Shown: piece after piece, positions 55,547-64,000 of the stretch
Layout of the letters: every line of letters begins with the position of its first letter
Numbering within the stretch: position 1 is the stretch's first letter
Assembly: GCA_022447545.1 (NCBI GenBank)
Contig: JAKVBI010000023.1
Span: 41,598 to 105,597 of the forward strand
Direction: 5' to 3'
DNA: 64,000 nt
Source of the DNA: Myxococcota bacterium
Lineage (GTDB): Bacteria > Myxococcota_A > UBA9160 > SMWR01
Program-made: the position numbers and the translations under genes
Notes under the pieces: generated by a model
Databases searched by the model: none
Told to the model about the DNA's origin: nothing
The model's input: only the letters and a program-made list of their open reading frames with translations

Positions 55547-56347
55547 GTGTTGCAAGTAAGCGAGGACTTTCGCGAAGAGGTCGACCAACTCCACGCCCTG
55601 CTCCGGACCCTCGAACCCAGCGACTGGGACCGCGAGACCCAATTCATCGGTTGGACGCCCTGGGATGTGATCGCTCATCTCCACTTCTACGACCTCATGT
55701 CCATGGCCTCTCTCGCAGGGGAGGAAACCTTCGGGCCCGAACGTGAAGCCCTGATCACCGCCTTCCAGGCCCGGAAAACCAACCAACAAATCGCGCGTGA
55801 ACGCTTCGCGAATCTCGACGCGTCGGAGTTGATGGCACGCTGGCACGCAACTGCCCACGACCTGGCCCGCGATCTCGGCAGCGCGGAACCCAAGCTGCGC
55901 CTGCTGTGGTTCGGCCCGGACATGGGCCTGCAGATGTTCACGACAGCCCGCTACATGGAGGTCTGGGCGCACTCCCAGGAGATCTACGATCTGGTGGGCG
56001 CGCCGCGCACCTACAACGACCGGATCAAGAACATCGCCACCATTGGGGTCAAGACCTTCGGCTGGACCTTCGTGAACCGCGCGCTGGATGTGCCGGGCCC
56101 GCCCCCCTACGTGAGGCTCGTCGCTCCTTCGGGGGAAATCTGGGAATGGAACGAACCCAGCGAGAGCGAATGCGTTCGCGGTGACGGCCTCGATTTCTGC
56201 CACGTGGTGACCCAGACGCGTGCCCTCGCCGACACGAAACTGGAGGTGACGGGAGAAGTCGCCAACACCTGGATGCCCATTGCCCAATGTTTTGCCGGTC
56301 CAGCCGTCGATCCACCCAAGCCGGGGACACGGGGTCCTGTAACCTGA
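55547..56347 (+). CDS. TIGR03084-family (DinB-like metal-binding) protein
   Basis: Protein of 266 residues in the maleylpyruvate-isomerase/DinB-like four-helix fold. Likely metal His are in DVIAHLHFYDLM and TTARYMEVWAHSQEI; the rest includes TIGVKTFGWTFVNRALDVPGPPPYVRL, typical of TIGR03084, a family found in isoprenoid- and steroid-degrading actinobacteria and proteobacteria. GTG start at 55547, 52 bases after the hydratase. Chemical role unknown; the steady association with AtuA-like operons suggests a thiol-dependent or isomerase step. Confidence 0.75.
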   Translation: MLQVSEDFREEVDQLHALLRTLEPSDWDRETQFIGWTPWDVIAHLHFYDLMSMASLAGEETFGPEREALITAFQARKTNQQIARERFANLDASELMARWHATAHDLARDLGSAEPKLRLLWFGPDMGLQMFTTARYMEVWAHSQEIYDLVGAPRTYNDRIKNIATIGVKTFGWTFVNRALDVPGPPPYVRLVAPSGEIWEWNEPSESECVRGDGLDFCHVVTQTRALADTKLEVTGEVANTWMPIAQCFAGPAVDPPKPGTRGPVT

Positions 56348-56378
56348 GCAGCGAGATCCGCCGGGAGGCCTTCGAGCC

Positions 56379-57572
56379 ATGAACCTCGAATTCGACGAAC
56401 GATATGACGCATTCCGCGGGCAGGTTCGTACTTTTCTGGAAGAGAACGAACCCCCTCGGCCCTTCGGGATCACCGAGGGCACCCGGGAAAAACGAATCGC
56501 CTGGCTGAACCTCCTCATCGAACACGGCTACTGGGCCCGAACGATTCCCCGAGAATACGGTGGCTACGGGGCGGAACCCGACCTTCTCGAAACTGTGATC
56601 ATGGACGAGGAGTTCAACAAGGTAGGAGCTCCGCGGGGCTTGATGGCCCAGGGCCCGTCCATGTTGGTCCCTACCCTGCTGAGCCACGGCACCGAAGAGC
56701 AACGCCAACAGTGGGTCGGTCCCACCATGCGCGGCGAAGTGATCTGGTGCCAGGGCTACTCCGAACCCGGCTCGGGGAGTGACCTGGCAAGCCTGCAGAC
56801 CGCGGCCACCGATGACGGCGACGATCTCCTCATCAATGGCCAGAAGATCTGGACGAGCACGGCGGACAAGTCCGACATGTGCTTCATCCTCGTGCGAACG
56901 GAACCCGACGCCAAGAAACACGAGGGCATCAGCTACATCCTGCTGCCCATGGACACGCCAGGCATCGAGATCCAACCCCTGCGCACCATGTCAGGAGGAA
57001 TCGGCGAGAACTCCTTCAATCAGGTCTTCTTCACCGACGTGCGCGTCCCCAAGGCCAACGTCGTAGGCGCACGTGGTGAGGGCTGGAAGATCGCCAACAC
57101 GACCCTCAAACACGAACGCAACTCGCTGAACGCCAATGCTGAAGGCACCTGGATGCGCTTGGCGCGCCTCATGAACAACGAGACCATCAATGGCGTCCCG
57201 GCCATGGCGAGCCCGGTCTATCGCGATCGGCTCATGAAGCTCCAGGCTCGGGCCCTCTCCATGAAGCACCATGGGATGCGCATGCTCACCAGCAGCCTGA
57301 AAGGCGAATCGCCCGGGGTTGCCGGGCTCATTGTGAAGCTTCAGAACTGCCAGCTCAACTTCGACATGGCAGCACTGGCCATCGACGTCATGGGCGAACT
57401 CGGCGTGCTCTACGACCACACCAAGTACGAGCGAGAGCGCGGCTTCTGGCAAGCGCACTCGATGTTCTCGCTGGGACTGATCATCGGCGGGGGTACGGCT
57501 CAGATCCAGAAGAACATCATCGCCGAACGCGGACTGGGCCTGCCCCGCGAACCCAAGCCGGCCCAAGCCTGA
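56379..57572 (+). CDS. acyl-CoA dehydrogenase (large-subunit type)
   Basis: FAD enzyme of 397 residues: MNLEFDERYDAFRGQVRTFLEENEPP, TIPREYGGYGAEPDLLETVIMDEEF, CQGYSEPGSGSDLASLQTAA, WTSTADKSDMCFILVRT and the C-terminal IGGGTAQIQKNIIAERGLGLPRE. Full family length with normal FAD motifs. It sits 31 bases after the TIGR03084 gene and 15 bases before a second, shorter dehydrogenase, so the pair may be a heteromer like that at 18881/22369. Expected to dehydrogenate the acyl-CoA before carboxylation or to act on the shortened chain. Confidence 0.9.
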   Translation: MNLEFDERYDAFRGQVRTFLEENEPPRPFGITEGTREKRIAWLNLLIEHGYWARTIPREYGGYGAEPDLLETVIMDEEFNKVGAPRGLMAQGPSMLVPTLLSHGTEEQRQQWVGPTMRGEVIWCQGYSEPGSGSDLASLQTAATDDGDDLLINGQKIWTSTADKSDMCFILVRTEPDAKKHEGISYILLPMDTPGIEIQPLRTMSGGIGENSFNQVFFTDVRVPKANVVGARGEGWKIANTTLKHERNSLNANAEGTWMRLARLMNNETINGVPAMASPVYRDRLMKLQARALSMKHHGMRMLTSSLKGESPGVAGLIVKLQNCQLNFDMAALAIDVMGELGVLYDHTKYERERGFWQAHSMFSLGLIIGGGTAQIQKNIIAERGLGLPREPKPAQA

Positions 57573-57587
57573 CAGGAGAGACGAAGC

Positions 57588-58676
57588 GTGGATTTTGGAC
57601 TCTCGGAAGATCAGCTCCTGTTGGAAGACACCGTGCGGAGCTTTCTCGCGGATCGGGTTTCCATCGAGCGCGTACGCGAGCTTCGCGAGCAGGACTCCCC
57701 CTACGATCGGGGGGTCTGGAACGAATTGGCCGAGCTCGGTGTCACGGGCATCCTCGTGCCGGAAGCTCAGGGCGGAAGCGGCCTGAGCCTGCTCGATGCC
57801 GCCCTCGTCTCCCAGGCACTCGGCCACGCGGTGACCCCCACCCCCTACCTCTCCTCGGCGGTCATGGCCCCGGTCGCCCTGACAGAAATCGGAGGGAGCG
57901 CCGCCGAGGGCTGGCTGACGGGTCTCGCCAGCGGAGCGATCATTTGCGGCACCGCCGTGATGGAACTCTTCTCCGTGCGCGAAGAGGCGGGGATCCGGCT
58001 CGACGGGGGCACCCTCCACGGAAAGGCGATGATGGCCCTGGACGCCGGCGGCGCTGACCTCCTGCTGGTCGCCCTGGACTCGGACACACTGGCCGTGGTG
58101 AAAACCAATTCCGATGCCATGGAGATCACCCGCCTGGAGACCGTCGATGCCACGCGCCACACCGCCGAAGTGGTATTGCAGGGTGCCACCCCCGAGGCGG
58201 TGTTCGAAGACGCAGGGCCTGCCATTGCCCGCATGCTCGACGCCGGGCGCATCGCCCTGGCGGCCGATGCCCTGGGCGGCTGCGAAGCCATGATCGAGCA
58301 GGCCGTCGCCTACGCGAAGGAGCGCAAGCAGTTCGAGCGTGTGATCGGCTCGTTCCAGGCCGTCAAACACATGTGCTCGGAGATGGTGGCGGAGCTGGAG
58401 CCGGCGCGCTCCCTGCTCTGGTACGCGGCCCACAGCTTCGACGCAGTGCCCTCCGACACCCCACTGATGGCCTGCCACGTGCTCGCCCACATCTCGGAGA
58501 TCGGGCGCGAAATCGCCAGCGTCTCGACCCAGGTTCACGGGGGCATCGGTTGGACCGACGAGCAGAACCTTCACTTCTGGTTCAAACGGATCGGCAACGC
58601 ACGACATCTGCTGGGCGGCCCCGAGGCGCTGCGAGACCGGGCCGCACGACTGCAGGGCCTGGTAGCGACCGCCTAG
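57588..58676 (+). CDS. acyl-CoA dehydrogenase (small-subunit type)
   Basis: Partner dehydrogenase of 362 residues: MDFGLSEDQLLLEDTVRSFL, VTGILVPEAQGGSGLSLLDAALVSQ, EQAVAYAKERKQFERVIGSFQAVKHMCSEMVAELEPARSLLWYAAHSF and VSTQVHGGIGWTDEQNLHFWFKRIG at the end. The middle beta domain is eroded compared with 56379 (STTTSA-like motif absent), as in FadE-type small subunits. GTG start with AGGAG upstream. Coupled by position to the larger dehydrogenase. Confidence 0.89.
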   Translation: MDFGLSEDQLLLEDTVRSFLADRVSIERVRELREQDSPYDRGVWNELAELGVTGILVPEAQGGSGLSLLDAALVSQALGHAVTPTPYLSSAVMAPVALTEIGGSAAEGWLTGLASGAIICGTAVMELFSVREEAGIRLDGGTLHGKAMMALDAGGADLLLVALDSDTLAVVKTNSDAMEITRLETVDATRHTAEVVLQGATPEAVFEDAGPAIARMLDAGRIALAADALGGCEAMIEQAVAYAKERKQFERVIGSFQAVKHMCSEMVAELEPARSLLWYAAHSFDAVPSDTPLMACHVLAHISEIGREIASVSTQVHGGIGWTDEQNLHFWFKRIGNARHLLGGPEALRDRAARLQGLVATA

Positions 58677-58704
58677 CCACTCGGGCAAGATGGGAGCGCC
58701 CTGG

Positions 58705-60273
58705 ATGACAGAAGCGATTCCCACGCACTCCAGAGTTTGGCGCGCTGGCCTGCTGGCCGCGGCCGTCGCACTGCTGATCGCACACGCCCTGGTGTTCGAC
58801 TTCGTCACCGACGATGCGTTCATCTCGTTTCGCTACGCCGACAACCTCGTGCACCATGGCGCCCTCGTCTACAACCTGGGCGAGAGAGTCGAGGGCTACA
58901 CGAATTTTCTGTGGACCCTGATCACGGCGGGCGTGATCGGGCTGGGGATCGACCCGGTGGTTGGCTCCAAGGGCCTGGGGATCGCCTGCTCGGTGGCCAC
59001 CCTGTTGCTGGTGGCACGCTTTACGGGACGTCGAGAAGCAGACGGTCCCTCGGGCTTCGATGCGCTGGCCCCCCTGCTGCTGGCCGCAACACCGGGCTTC
59101 GCATGCTGGAGCACAGGCGGGTTGGAGAGCGCACTCTTTACCTGCCTGGTCACCGCGAGTTGGACCACGTATCTGTTGGAAAAGGAAAATGGCTCCGGGG
59201 CTCGACGCATCCCACTCAGCGGCGTCTGGATGGCCCTGGCCGCCATGACCCGACCCGAGGGGGTACTCCTCTTCGCACTCACCGGACTGTTCCGCCTGGG
59301 CGAAATGGTGCTGGTGGAAAAACGCCTGCGCCCCACGCGACACGACTGGCTCTGGGGTCTGGGCTTCGCAGCCCTGTTCGTGCCCTACTTCGCCTGGCGT
59401 TGGAACTACTTCGGCTGGCCCTTCCCCAACTCCTACTACGTGAGACTGGGTTCGGAGACGCCCTGGGCACGGGGCTTTCGCTACTTCGGTGCCTGGTTCG
59501 AGACCCAGGCCCTATGGTGGTTGGCAGCACTGGCCGCCGTGGCAAGGCCCGCCGCGGAGTACCGTCGGTTCCTGGCCCTGGGCGGCGTGTTCGGCGCCGG
59601 CTTGTCGCTCCATGTGATCACGGTCGGCGGTGACTTCATGGCGCTACAGCGCTTCTTCATGCCGCTGATGCCCATCCTGGCCATCGCAGCCGCCCTGGGC
59701 CTGCGCGGCCTCGCGAAGCTGGCCGTGGCACGCGGAACCTCCAGGCGAGGCGTGGAGGGAGTGGCCATCCTGCTGGCTGTGATCCTGGCGGTGCTGGTAG
59801 TCCGTGTAGACCGCGAGGCTCTGCGCGTGGACACCCGCGATGGCGTGGATAGCATCGGCTGGCTGCATATGTTCGCCGAGCAATGCACCCTCATCGGCCA
59901 GTGGATGGCCGAGAATGTCGACCCCGAAGGCTCTCTGGCCGTGACCGCTGCCGGGGCCATCCCCTATTACTCGCGCCTCGAGACGCTGGATCTCCTGGGC
60001 GTCAATGACGAGTGGATCGCCCACAACGCCGAGCACACCGATGACCGCCCCGGGCATGGCAAGCAAGCGCCGCCCGAGTATTTCGAAAGCAGGCAGATCA
60101 CCTACTTCGTCGGCCACCCGGAGCCGGATTTTGGCGAAACCCAACCCGAGCCAATCCCCGACTATCGCTGGAAGACCGCGACGATCCCGGGCCTGCGAGT
60201 CAACCCCAACCTTGCCAGCAGCCCCGTCGAGCGAACCACGGACGCGACCTTCGGCTACTGGGAGCGACAGTGA
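58705..60273 (+). CDS. multi-spanning membrane glycosyltransferase (AftB/GT89-like)
   Basis: Inner-membrane protein of 522 residues with about ten membrane segments. The N-terminal loop FDFVTDDAFISFRYADNLVHHGALVYNLGERVEGYTNFLWT matches the GT-C pattern of mycobacterial AftB (DDA as the catalytic-loop motif), and a large periplasmic C-domain follows. Such enzymes use polyprenyl-phosphate sugars. ATG at 58705 is preferred (GGGAG eight bases upstream) over 58690. It stands oddly within a lipid-degradation operon, 28 bases after the dehydrogenase. Assignment by motif; donor sugar unknown. Confidence 0.72.
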   Translation: MTEAIPTHSRVWRAGLLAAAVALLIAHALVFDFVTDDAFISFRYADNLVHHGALVYNLGERVEGYTNFLWTLITAGVIGLGIDPVVGSKGLGIACSVATLLLVARFTGRREADGPSGFDALAPLLLAATPGFACWSTGGLESALFTCLVTASWTTYLLEKENGSGARRIPLSGVWMALAAMTRPEGVLLFALTGLFRLGEMVLVEKRLRPTRHDWLWGLGFAALFVPYFAWRWNYFGWPFPNSYYVRLGSETPWARGFRYFGAWFETQALWWLAALAAVARPAAEYRRFLALGGVFGAGLSLHVITVGGDFMALQRFFMPLMPILAIAAALGLRGLAKLAVARGTSRRGVEGVAILLAVILAVLVVRVDREALRVDTRDGVDSIGWLHMFAEQCTLIGQWMAENVDPEGSLAVTAAGAIPYYSRLETLDLLGVNDEWIAHNAEHTDDRPGHGKQAPPEYFESRQITYFVGHPEPDFGETQPEPIPDYRWKTATIPGLRVNPNLASSPVERTTDATFGYWERQ

Positions 60274-60345
60274 ATGAGGAAATCGACCCCCTTCGACTGG
60301 GCGGATCGGGTCCGAGAGGTGTGAAGCGATGACTTGGGAGGAAGC

Positions 60346-61104
60346 ATGGGTCGAGTAGACGGGAAGGTCGTCATCATCACGGGCGCAGCTTCGGGCCTCG
60401 GAGAGGCCGATGCGCGGCTGCTCTCCGCCGAGGGCGCGTCGGTCATCATGACGGACATCAACGAGGAGGCCGGCCAGACCATCGCCGGGGAGATCGGTGC
60501 CGAGTTCGTGCGACAGGACGTCTCGGAGGAGGCGGGTTGGACCGCGCTGATCGACCAGGTCATGGAGCGCCACGGGCGCCTCGACGTCCTGGTCAACAAC
60601 GCGGGCATTGCCATCATCGCGGACGTTCTGAAAACCACCACCGACATCTGGCGCCGGACCCTGGCCGTTCACCTCGACGGCACCTTCTTCGGTTGTCGCC
60701 ACGCCCTGCCCGCCATGAAGCAGGGAGGGGGCGGATCCATCATCAACATGTCGTCCACCGCCGCTCTGGTGGGGCTCAGCCCGTACTTCGCCTACTCGGC
60801 CGCCAAGGGCGGAATCCGCTCGCTGACCAAATCCGTTGCGATCTACTGCCGCGAGCGGAAGAACGGCATCCGCTGCAACTCCATCCATCCCGGCAGTATC
60901 GACACCCCCATGGTCGAGGCCGCACTCGCGGGTCTCCAGGACGTCAAGCTGGCCGAGCAGCGGGACCGCGAGGCAACTCGGATCGCCATGGGGCTGGGAG
61001 AACCTTCGGATGTCGCGTACCTGGTTCTCTACCTCGCCTCGGACGAGTCCAAACACGTGACCGGGGCGGAACTCGTCGTCGACAACGGCGACACGGCGGT
61101 CTGA
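60346..61104 (+). CDS. short-chain dehydrogenase/reductase
   Basis: Classical SDR of 252 residues. TGAASGLG is the nucleotide loop, NNAG is in VLVNNAGIAI, the catalytic Ser is in NMSSTAAL, Tyr/Lys in YSAAKGG, and the end GAELVVDNGDTAV is typical of hydroxysteroid/3-hydroxyacyl-CoA dehydrogenase-like SDRs. ATG at 60346 has GGGAGG just upstream. It could oxidise the 3-hydroxyacyl-CoA made by the hydratase at 54724. Followed 30 bases later by a VOC gene. Confidence 0.9.
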   Translation: MGRVDGKVVIITGAASGLGEADARLLSAEGASVIMTDINEEAGQTIAGEIGAEFVRQDVSEEAGWTALIDQVMERHGRLDVLVNNAGIAIIADVLKTTTDIWRRTLAVHLDGTFFGCRHALPAMKQGGGGSIINMSSTAALVGLSPYFAYSAAKGGIRSLTKSVAIYCRERKNGIRCNSIHPGSIDTPMVEAALAGLQDVKLAEQRDREATRIAMGLGEPSDVAYLVLYLASDESKHVTGAELVVDNGDTAV

Positions 61105-61134
61105 GCCAACCTTTCAGAGCAGTAGGGAGCTCGC

Positions 61135-61587
61135 ATGAACATCAAGGGCATGGTCCACGTGAACATCAACTGCAGCGACTTCGAGCGCTCGCGCGCCTTC
61201 TACGAGAAACTCGGCTTCGAGGTCTTGTTGGTGGCGCCGGAGGACAGCACGAGCTCAACGGCCGGGGCCATGGGCATGGAGGAGTACCAGATCAAAGCCG
61301 CCATCATGGTCATTCGCGGCACCCGCCCCCCCGTGGTGATCGACCTCATCGAATGGCGAACCCCCCGCGACCTGGAGCCTCCCTTCGCCCAGCTCAACCA
61401 TCTGGGCATCGCCCGCCTCGCCCTGTCCACCTCGGACATGGATGCGGATCTTGCCGAGCTGCGCGCTGCCGGGGTCGAAATCGTAGGAGAGCCCGCCACC
61501 GTGGAGTGGGACGACCGCCCCAACTCCCGCTTCGTGTGCTTCAAGGATCCCGACGGGACGGTGCTCGAGTTGTTGGAAGACGTCTGA
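61135..61587 (+). CDS. VOC (glyoxalase superfamily) protein
   Basis: Small VOC protein of 150 residues: MVHVNINCSDFERSRAFYEKLGFEVLL is the first module, LNHLGIARLALSTSDMDADLAELRAAGVEIVGEP the second, and FVCFKDPDGTVLELLED the end. Likely metal ligands are His in MVHVN, His in LNHLG and Glu in LELLED. Function within the family cannot be fixed. It ends the plus operon and faces the SDR at 61610 convergently, 22 bases apart. Confidence 0.82.
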   Translation: MNIKGMVHVNINCSDFERSRAFYEKLGFEVLLVAPEDSTSSTAGAMGMEEYQIKAAIMVIRGTRPPVVIDLIEWRTPRDLEPPFAQLNHLGIARLALSTSDMDADLAELRAAGVEIVGEPATVEWDDRPNSRFVCFKDPDGTVLELLEDV

Positions 61588-61609
61588 GACGCTCGGCCGG
61601 ACGCTCGCT

Positions 61610-62575
61610 TCAGTTTCCCAGCACCCAGTTCGTTTCCCCCAGCAGACGCTCCATGAAGGACGTTTCGTAGGCCTCTTCGGGCGCGTCGCGCACCATGCGA
61701 TCCAGGACCTCGGCGTCGGCTCCCACGAGGATGCGCCAGCGCTCCTCGCGCACTCCGTCGAGGATGACCGTCGCCGCCTGGGCCGCCGTCATGGGGGCCT
61801 GCTCCTGAAACTGATCGATGCGTTGTTGGAGCCCGACGCGGATCTGGTCGGCGGTGACATCGCCCAGCGGGATACCCGCCTGCTCGATGCGCTGGCGGAC
61901 TTCCTCCACCTGCTCGTCGGTCAGGTCCTTGGGCGAACGGCCCAGGATATTGGACGAATTGAGCGCGATGGAAGTCCCGATGTGCCCGGGCATGACCACC
62001 GACACCTTCACGTGCGGGGCGTTCAGCCGGAAGTCGTTCACCAGCGCCTCGGTAAAGCCCTTGACCGCAAACTTGGCCGCGCTGTAGGAGGTGTGCGGCG
62101 TCTGGGGGCCAAGGGAAGCCCAGAACCCGTTGACGCTGCTCGTGTTGACCAGGTGACCCTCGTCGCTGGCCAGCAACATGGGAAGGAAGGTACGCGTCCC
62201 CAGGTAGACCCCCTTCCAACAGATGTCGAAGGTTCGCTCCCAGGTCTCGCGATCGTCGTTGATCAGGCTGTCGGCACCGCCGATCCCCGCGTTGTTGAAC
62301 ACCAGATGCACGCAGTCGGTCTCGAGTTCACGGCAAACCACGTCGCGGAAGGCCTGTAGCTGCGCTTCGTCCGAAACGTCCGCCACACAGGTGGCCACCC
62401 GGGTGGCGTCAGGCGACTCCGCTTCACACAGCGCCCGCGTCCGAGCCATCTCCTCCTCGGACAGGTCACAGATCGCAATGTGACAACCCTCCGCCGCGAG
62501 TTGACGCGCGATTTCACGGCCCATGCCGGTACCGCCGCCAGTGATGACTGCGATTCGGTTCTCGAAATTCCTCAT
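61610..62575 (-). CDS. short-chain dehydrogenase/reductase
   Basis: SDR of 321 residues, longer than the classical 250 because of a C-terminal extension of about 80 residues (QAGIPLGDVTADQIRVGLQQRID... ETNWVLGN). Cofactor loop TGGGTGMG, NNAG in FNNAGIGG, Ser in NTSSVNGF and YSAAK. The extension is shared with some plant-like and bacterial SDRs of unknown substrate. ATG at 62575 has GGAGGGG six bases upstream. It stands alone, divergent from the GHMP-like gene at 62739; a TATAAT lies 92-97 bases upstream of its start. Confidence 0.88.
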   Translation of the reverse strand: MRNFENRIAVITGGGTGMGREIARQLAAEGCHIAICDLSEEEMARTRALCEAESPDATRVATCVADVSDEAQLQAFRDVVCRELETDCVHLVFNNAGIGGADSLINDDRETWERTFDICWKGVYLGTRTFLPMLLASDEGHLVNTSSVNGFWASLGPQTPHTSYSAAKFAVKGFTEALVNDFRLNAPHVKVSVVMPGHIGTSIALNSSNILGRSPKDLTDEQVEEVRQRIEQAGIPLGDVTADQIRVGLQQRIDQFQEQAPMTAAQAATVILDGVREERWRILVGADAEVLDRMVRDAPEEAYETSFMERLLGETNWVLGN

Positions 62576-62666
62576 CTCGTACCCCTCCCTCCCTGTCGTG
62601 CCCATCCCCTGGGCGGGACGGCGGCTTCGGCGTTGCCCTGCACCCCCAAAAGCGCGGCGCTGGGCG

Positions 62667-62672
62667 ATTATA
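62667..62672 (-). promoter_or_regulatory. perfect TATAAT -10 element upstream of the SDR gene
   Basis: TATAAT on the minus strand, in an otherwise GC-rich 163-base divergent region. Transcription would start near 62660, about 85 bases before the SDR ATG. The -35 position (62690-62695) reads GCTCCC, so any activity would need an activator. Confidence 0.35.
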
Positions 62673-62738
62673 CGAGTTGGAAGACCCTCGGGAGCAGAGG
62701 CTTTCCCGGCGCGTGCTTCGCTACCCTTGATTCCGCCC

Positions 62739-64000
62739 ATGCCCGGCGCGCTCGTCTCGATCGTCACCGCTTCCGACCCCAGCGAGCGAAACCAGTCTCT
62801 CGACGCCTGGGCCCGCAATGCGACCCTGGAAGACCTGCTCGCGGCCTGCGCCGAATTGGAAAGCTTCTGGCGCACCGAGGACAATCTCTATCAACGGGTG
62901 CGGGCGCTGTTCTTCCTCTACGCACTGCACCGCTTCCACATTCCCGGCCGAACGGGGGTGGCCTCCCGCTGCCCGCTCCCCTTCGAAGCCCACGTGGCCG
63001 TACTCGAACGCCGCTTCGACGAAGCCATCGACCAGTATCTCGACATCCAGCAACGACAGGGCCCCAATGAGCCGACGTCGAGTGCCCTGGCAGCCGCCTA
63101 CCGGGAGCAGGGCTTCCAGACGCTGGTGGATCAGGTGCGCCGGAGCGTGCGCAACACGCGCGGCAACGAGTGGATGTTCGACCTGACCGATCCGTCCCGG
63201 CACCCCCATCGCGTCGTCGACGCGTTGCTGCCCGGAAGCGATGGACACACGCCGACCCTGCGCGAAGAAACCCCCGTGCGAATGGACCTCACCCACAGTG
63301 GGTGGAGCGACATCTTCTTTCTGGGAATGGATTTCCCCGAAGGTGCGCGGGTCATCAATACCTCCATCGACCTCACCGTCGTCGGCAGCCGCGAACCCCC
63401 TCGGCCGCCCATCGCCACCTACCTGCGAGTCCTGGATCAGCCGAAGTTGCGATTGGTGAGCGTCGACCTCGGCGCCCAGGTGGAGATCGAGGATCTCGCC
63501 GAAGTCTTCGACTCCGCGCGCGACCACCTGGGCCTGCTCAAGGCCGCCGTGATCGCTTCGGGCGTGGTGCCGCCGGGTCTGGAGAACTCCGATGCACGGC
63601 TCGAAGACCTACTCGGGGCCCTGGTGGGCCCGGGTCGTGGCCTCGAACTCACCAGCCATGTGCGCGGCATCCCCAAGGGCTCGCGGCTGGCGGTATCGAC
63701 CAATTTGTTGGCCTCCCTGATTGCCCTGTGCATGCGTGCAACCGGACAGACCCGTGAACTGGTGGGCCCCCTGACCGAGGAGGAACGCCGCACGGTCGCG
63801 GCGCGGGCAATTCTGGGCGAGTGGCTCGGCGGATCAGGAGGGGGCTGGCAGGACTCGGGGGGGCTTTGGCCGGGCATGAAACTGATCCGCGGTGAAGTGG
63901 CCCGTGCCGGAGACCCCGAGCACGGAGTCTCAAGGGGAAGGCTTCTGCCCGTCCACGAGCCGCTGACCGGCGTGGCCGTGGCCGACGGCGCCCTGGAAGC
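62739..64000 (+). CDS. large protein with GHMP-kinase-like ATP-binding motifs (3' partial)
   Basis: Open from ATG at 62739 to the window end, 420 residues and still running. The first 180 residues match nothing I know (VTASDPSERNQSLDAWARNATLEDLL, FFLYALHRF). At about 311-322 IPKGSRLAVSTN occupies the place of the GHMP motif PxxxGLGSSA, and at about 365-380 GSGGGWQDSGGLWPGMK resembles the GGGWQDQ segment of fucokinase and heptose kinases. It may be a sugar or cyclitol kinase in the FKP/GHMP group with degenerate glycines. It diverges from the SDR at 62575. Confidence 0.6.
   Translation, partial: MPGALVSIVTASDPSERNQSLDAWARNATLEDLLAACAELESFWRTEDNLYQRVRALFFLYALHRFHIPGRTGVASRCPLPFEAHVAVLERRFDEAIDQYLDIQQRQGPNEPTSSALAAAYREQGFQTLVDQVRRSVRNTRGNEWMFDLTDPSRHPHRVVDALLPGSDGHTPTLREETPVRMDLTHSGWSDIFFLGMDFPEGARVINTSIDLTVVGSREPPRPPIATYLRVLDQPKLRLVSVDLGAQVEIEDLAEVFDSARDHLGLLKAAVIASGVVPPGLENSDARLEDLLGALVGPGRGLELTSHVRGIPKGSRLAVSTNLLASLIALCMRATGQTRELVGPLTEEERRTVAARAILGEWLGGSGGGWQDSGGLWPGMKLIRGEVARAGDPEHGVSRGRLLPVHEPLTGVAVADGALE

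Noticed and set aside
56991-58823. Open frame of over 600 codons antisense to the two acyl-CoA dehydrogenases
   Set aside because: It spans two well-defined genes and their junction; codon-bias artefact.

Overview
The window is GC-rich bacterial chromosome, densely coded on both strands. Many genes start with GTG or TTG and are coupled by 1-8 base overlaps. No tRNA, rRNA, CRISPR array, insertion sequence or phage gene was seen. A PEP-CTERM protein, a sirtuin, a nicotinamide phosphoribosyltransferase, a glutamyl-tRNA synthetase with a long insert after KMSKR, a DevC-like permease and a very large stock of acyl-CoA enzymes fit an uncultured Gram-negative heterotroph, perhaps of the broad deltaproteobacterial/Myxococcota type. 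That placement is an inference from gene content only.

Left part (1-10.6 kb): a truncated Sir2 deacylase, a lone DevC-like permease, a luciferase-like flavin oxidoreductase divergent from a pair of alpha-beta-barrel (Dabb-like) proteins, a PEP-CTERM surface protein, a 1081-residue winged-helix/AAA/TPR regulator with a perfect CRP-type palindrome upstream, an SDR and an alpha/beta hydrolase.

Catabolic block 1 (9.6-23.5 kb): amidohydrolase, fused double CoA-transferase, DUF35 protein, Ltp2-like thiolase/aldolase, VOC protein and CmcJ-like oxygenase. After a convergent nadV comes a second operon with acyl-CoA dehydrogenase, CoA-transferase, two MaoC-type hydratase subunits and a second acyl-CoA dehydrogenase. 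Together they resemble the dehydrogenase / split hydratase / retro-aldolase logic used on steroid side chains.

Nitrogen block (23.5-36.0 kb): porin-urtABCDE on the minus strand, divergent from ureDABCEFG on the plus strand. The 404-base region between them carries a good sigma-54-like promoter towards the porin/urt genes and a weaker one towards ure. It is a complete uptake and hydrolysis module for urea.

Middle (36.1-48.6 kb): a tightly coupled cupin / HpaI-aldolase / D-2-hydroxyacid dehydrogenase / amidohydrolase operon with an MFS transporter, a ZIP-like transporter lacking canonical histidines, a YceI protein, metG, an ACAD10-type phosphotransferase, a G3E GTPase fused to a molybdopterin-oxidoreductase-like tail, and gltX.

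Catabolic block 2 (48.6-61.6 kb): an Atu/Liu-like module. A minus operon (carboxyltransferase, biotin carboxylase, AtuA, TetR) diverges from a plus operon (enoyl-CoA hydratase, TIGR03084 protein, two acyl-CoA dehydrogenases, then a membrane glycosyltransferase, an SDR and a VOC protein). Repeated GGTAAC half-sites lie between them. The window ends with an SDR and a large divergent gene, cut by the edge, with GHMP-kinase-like motifs.
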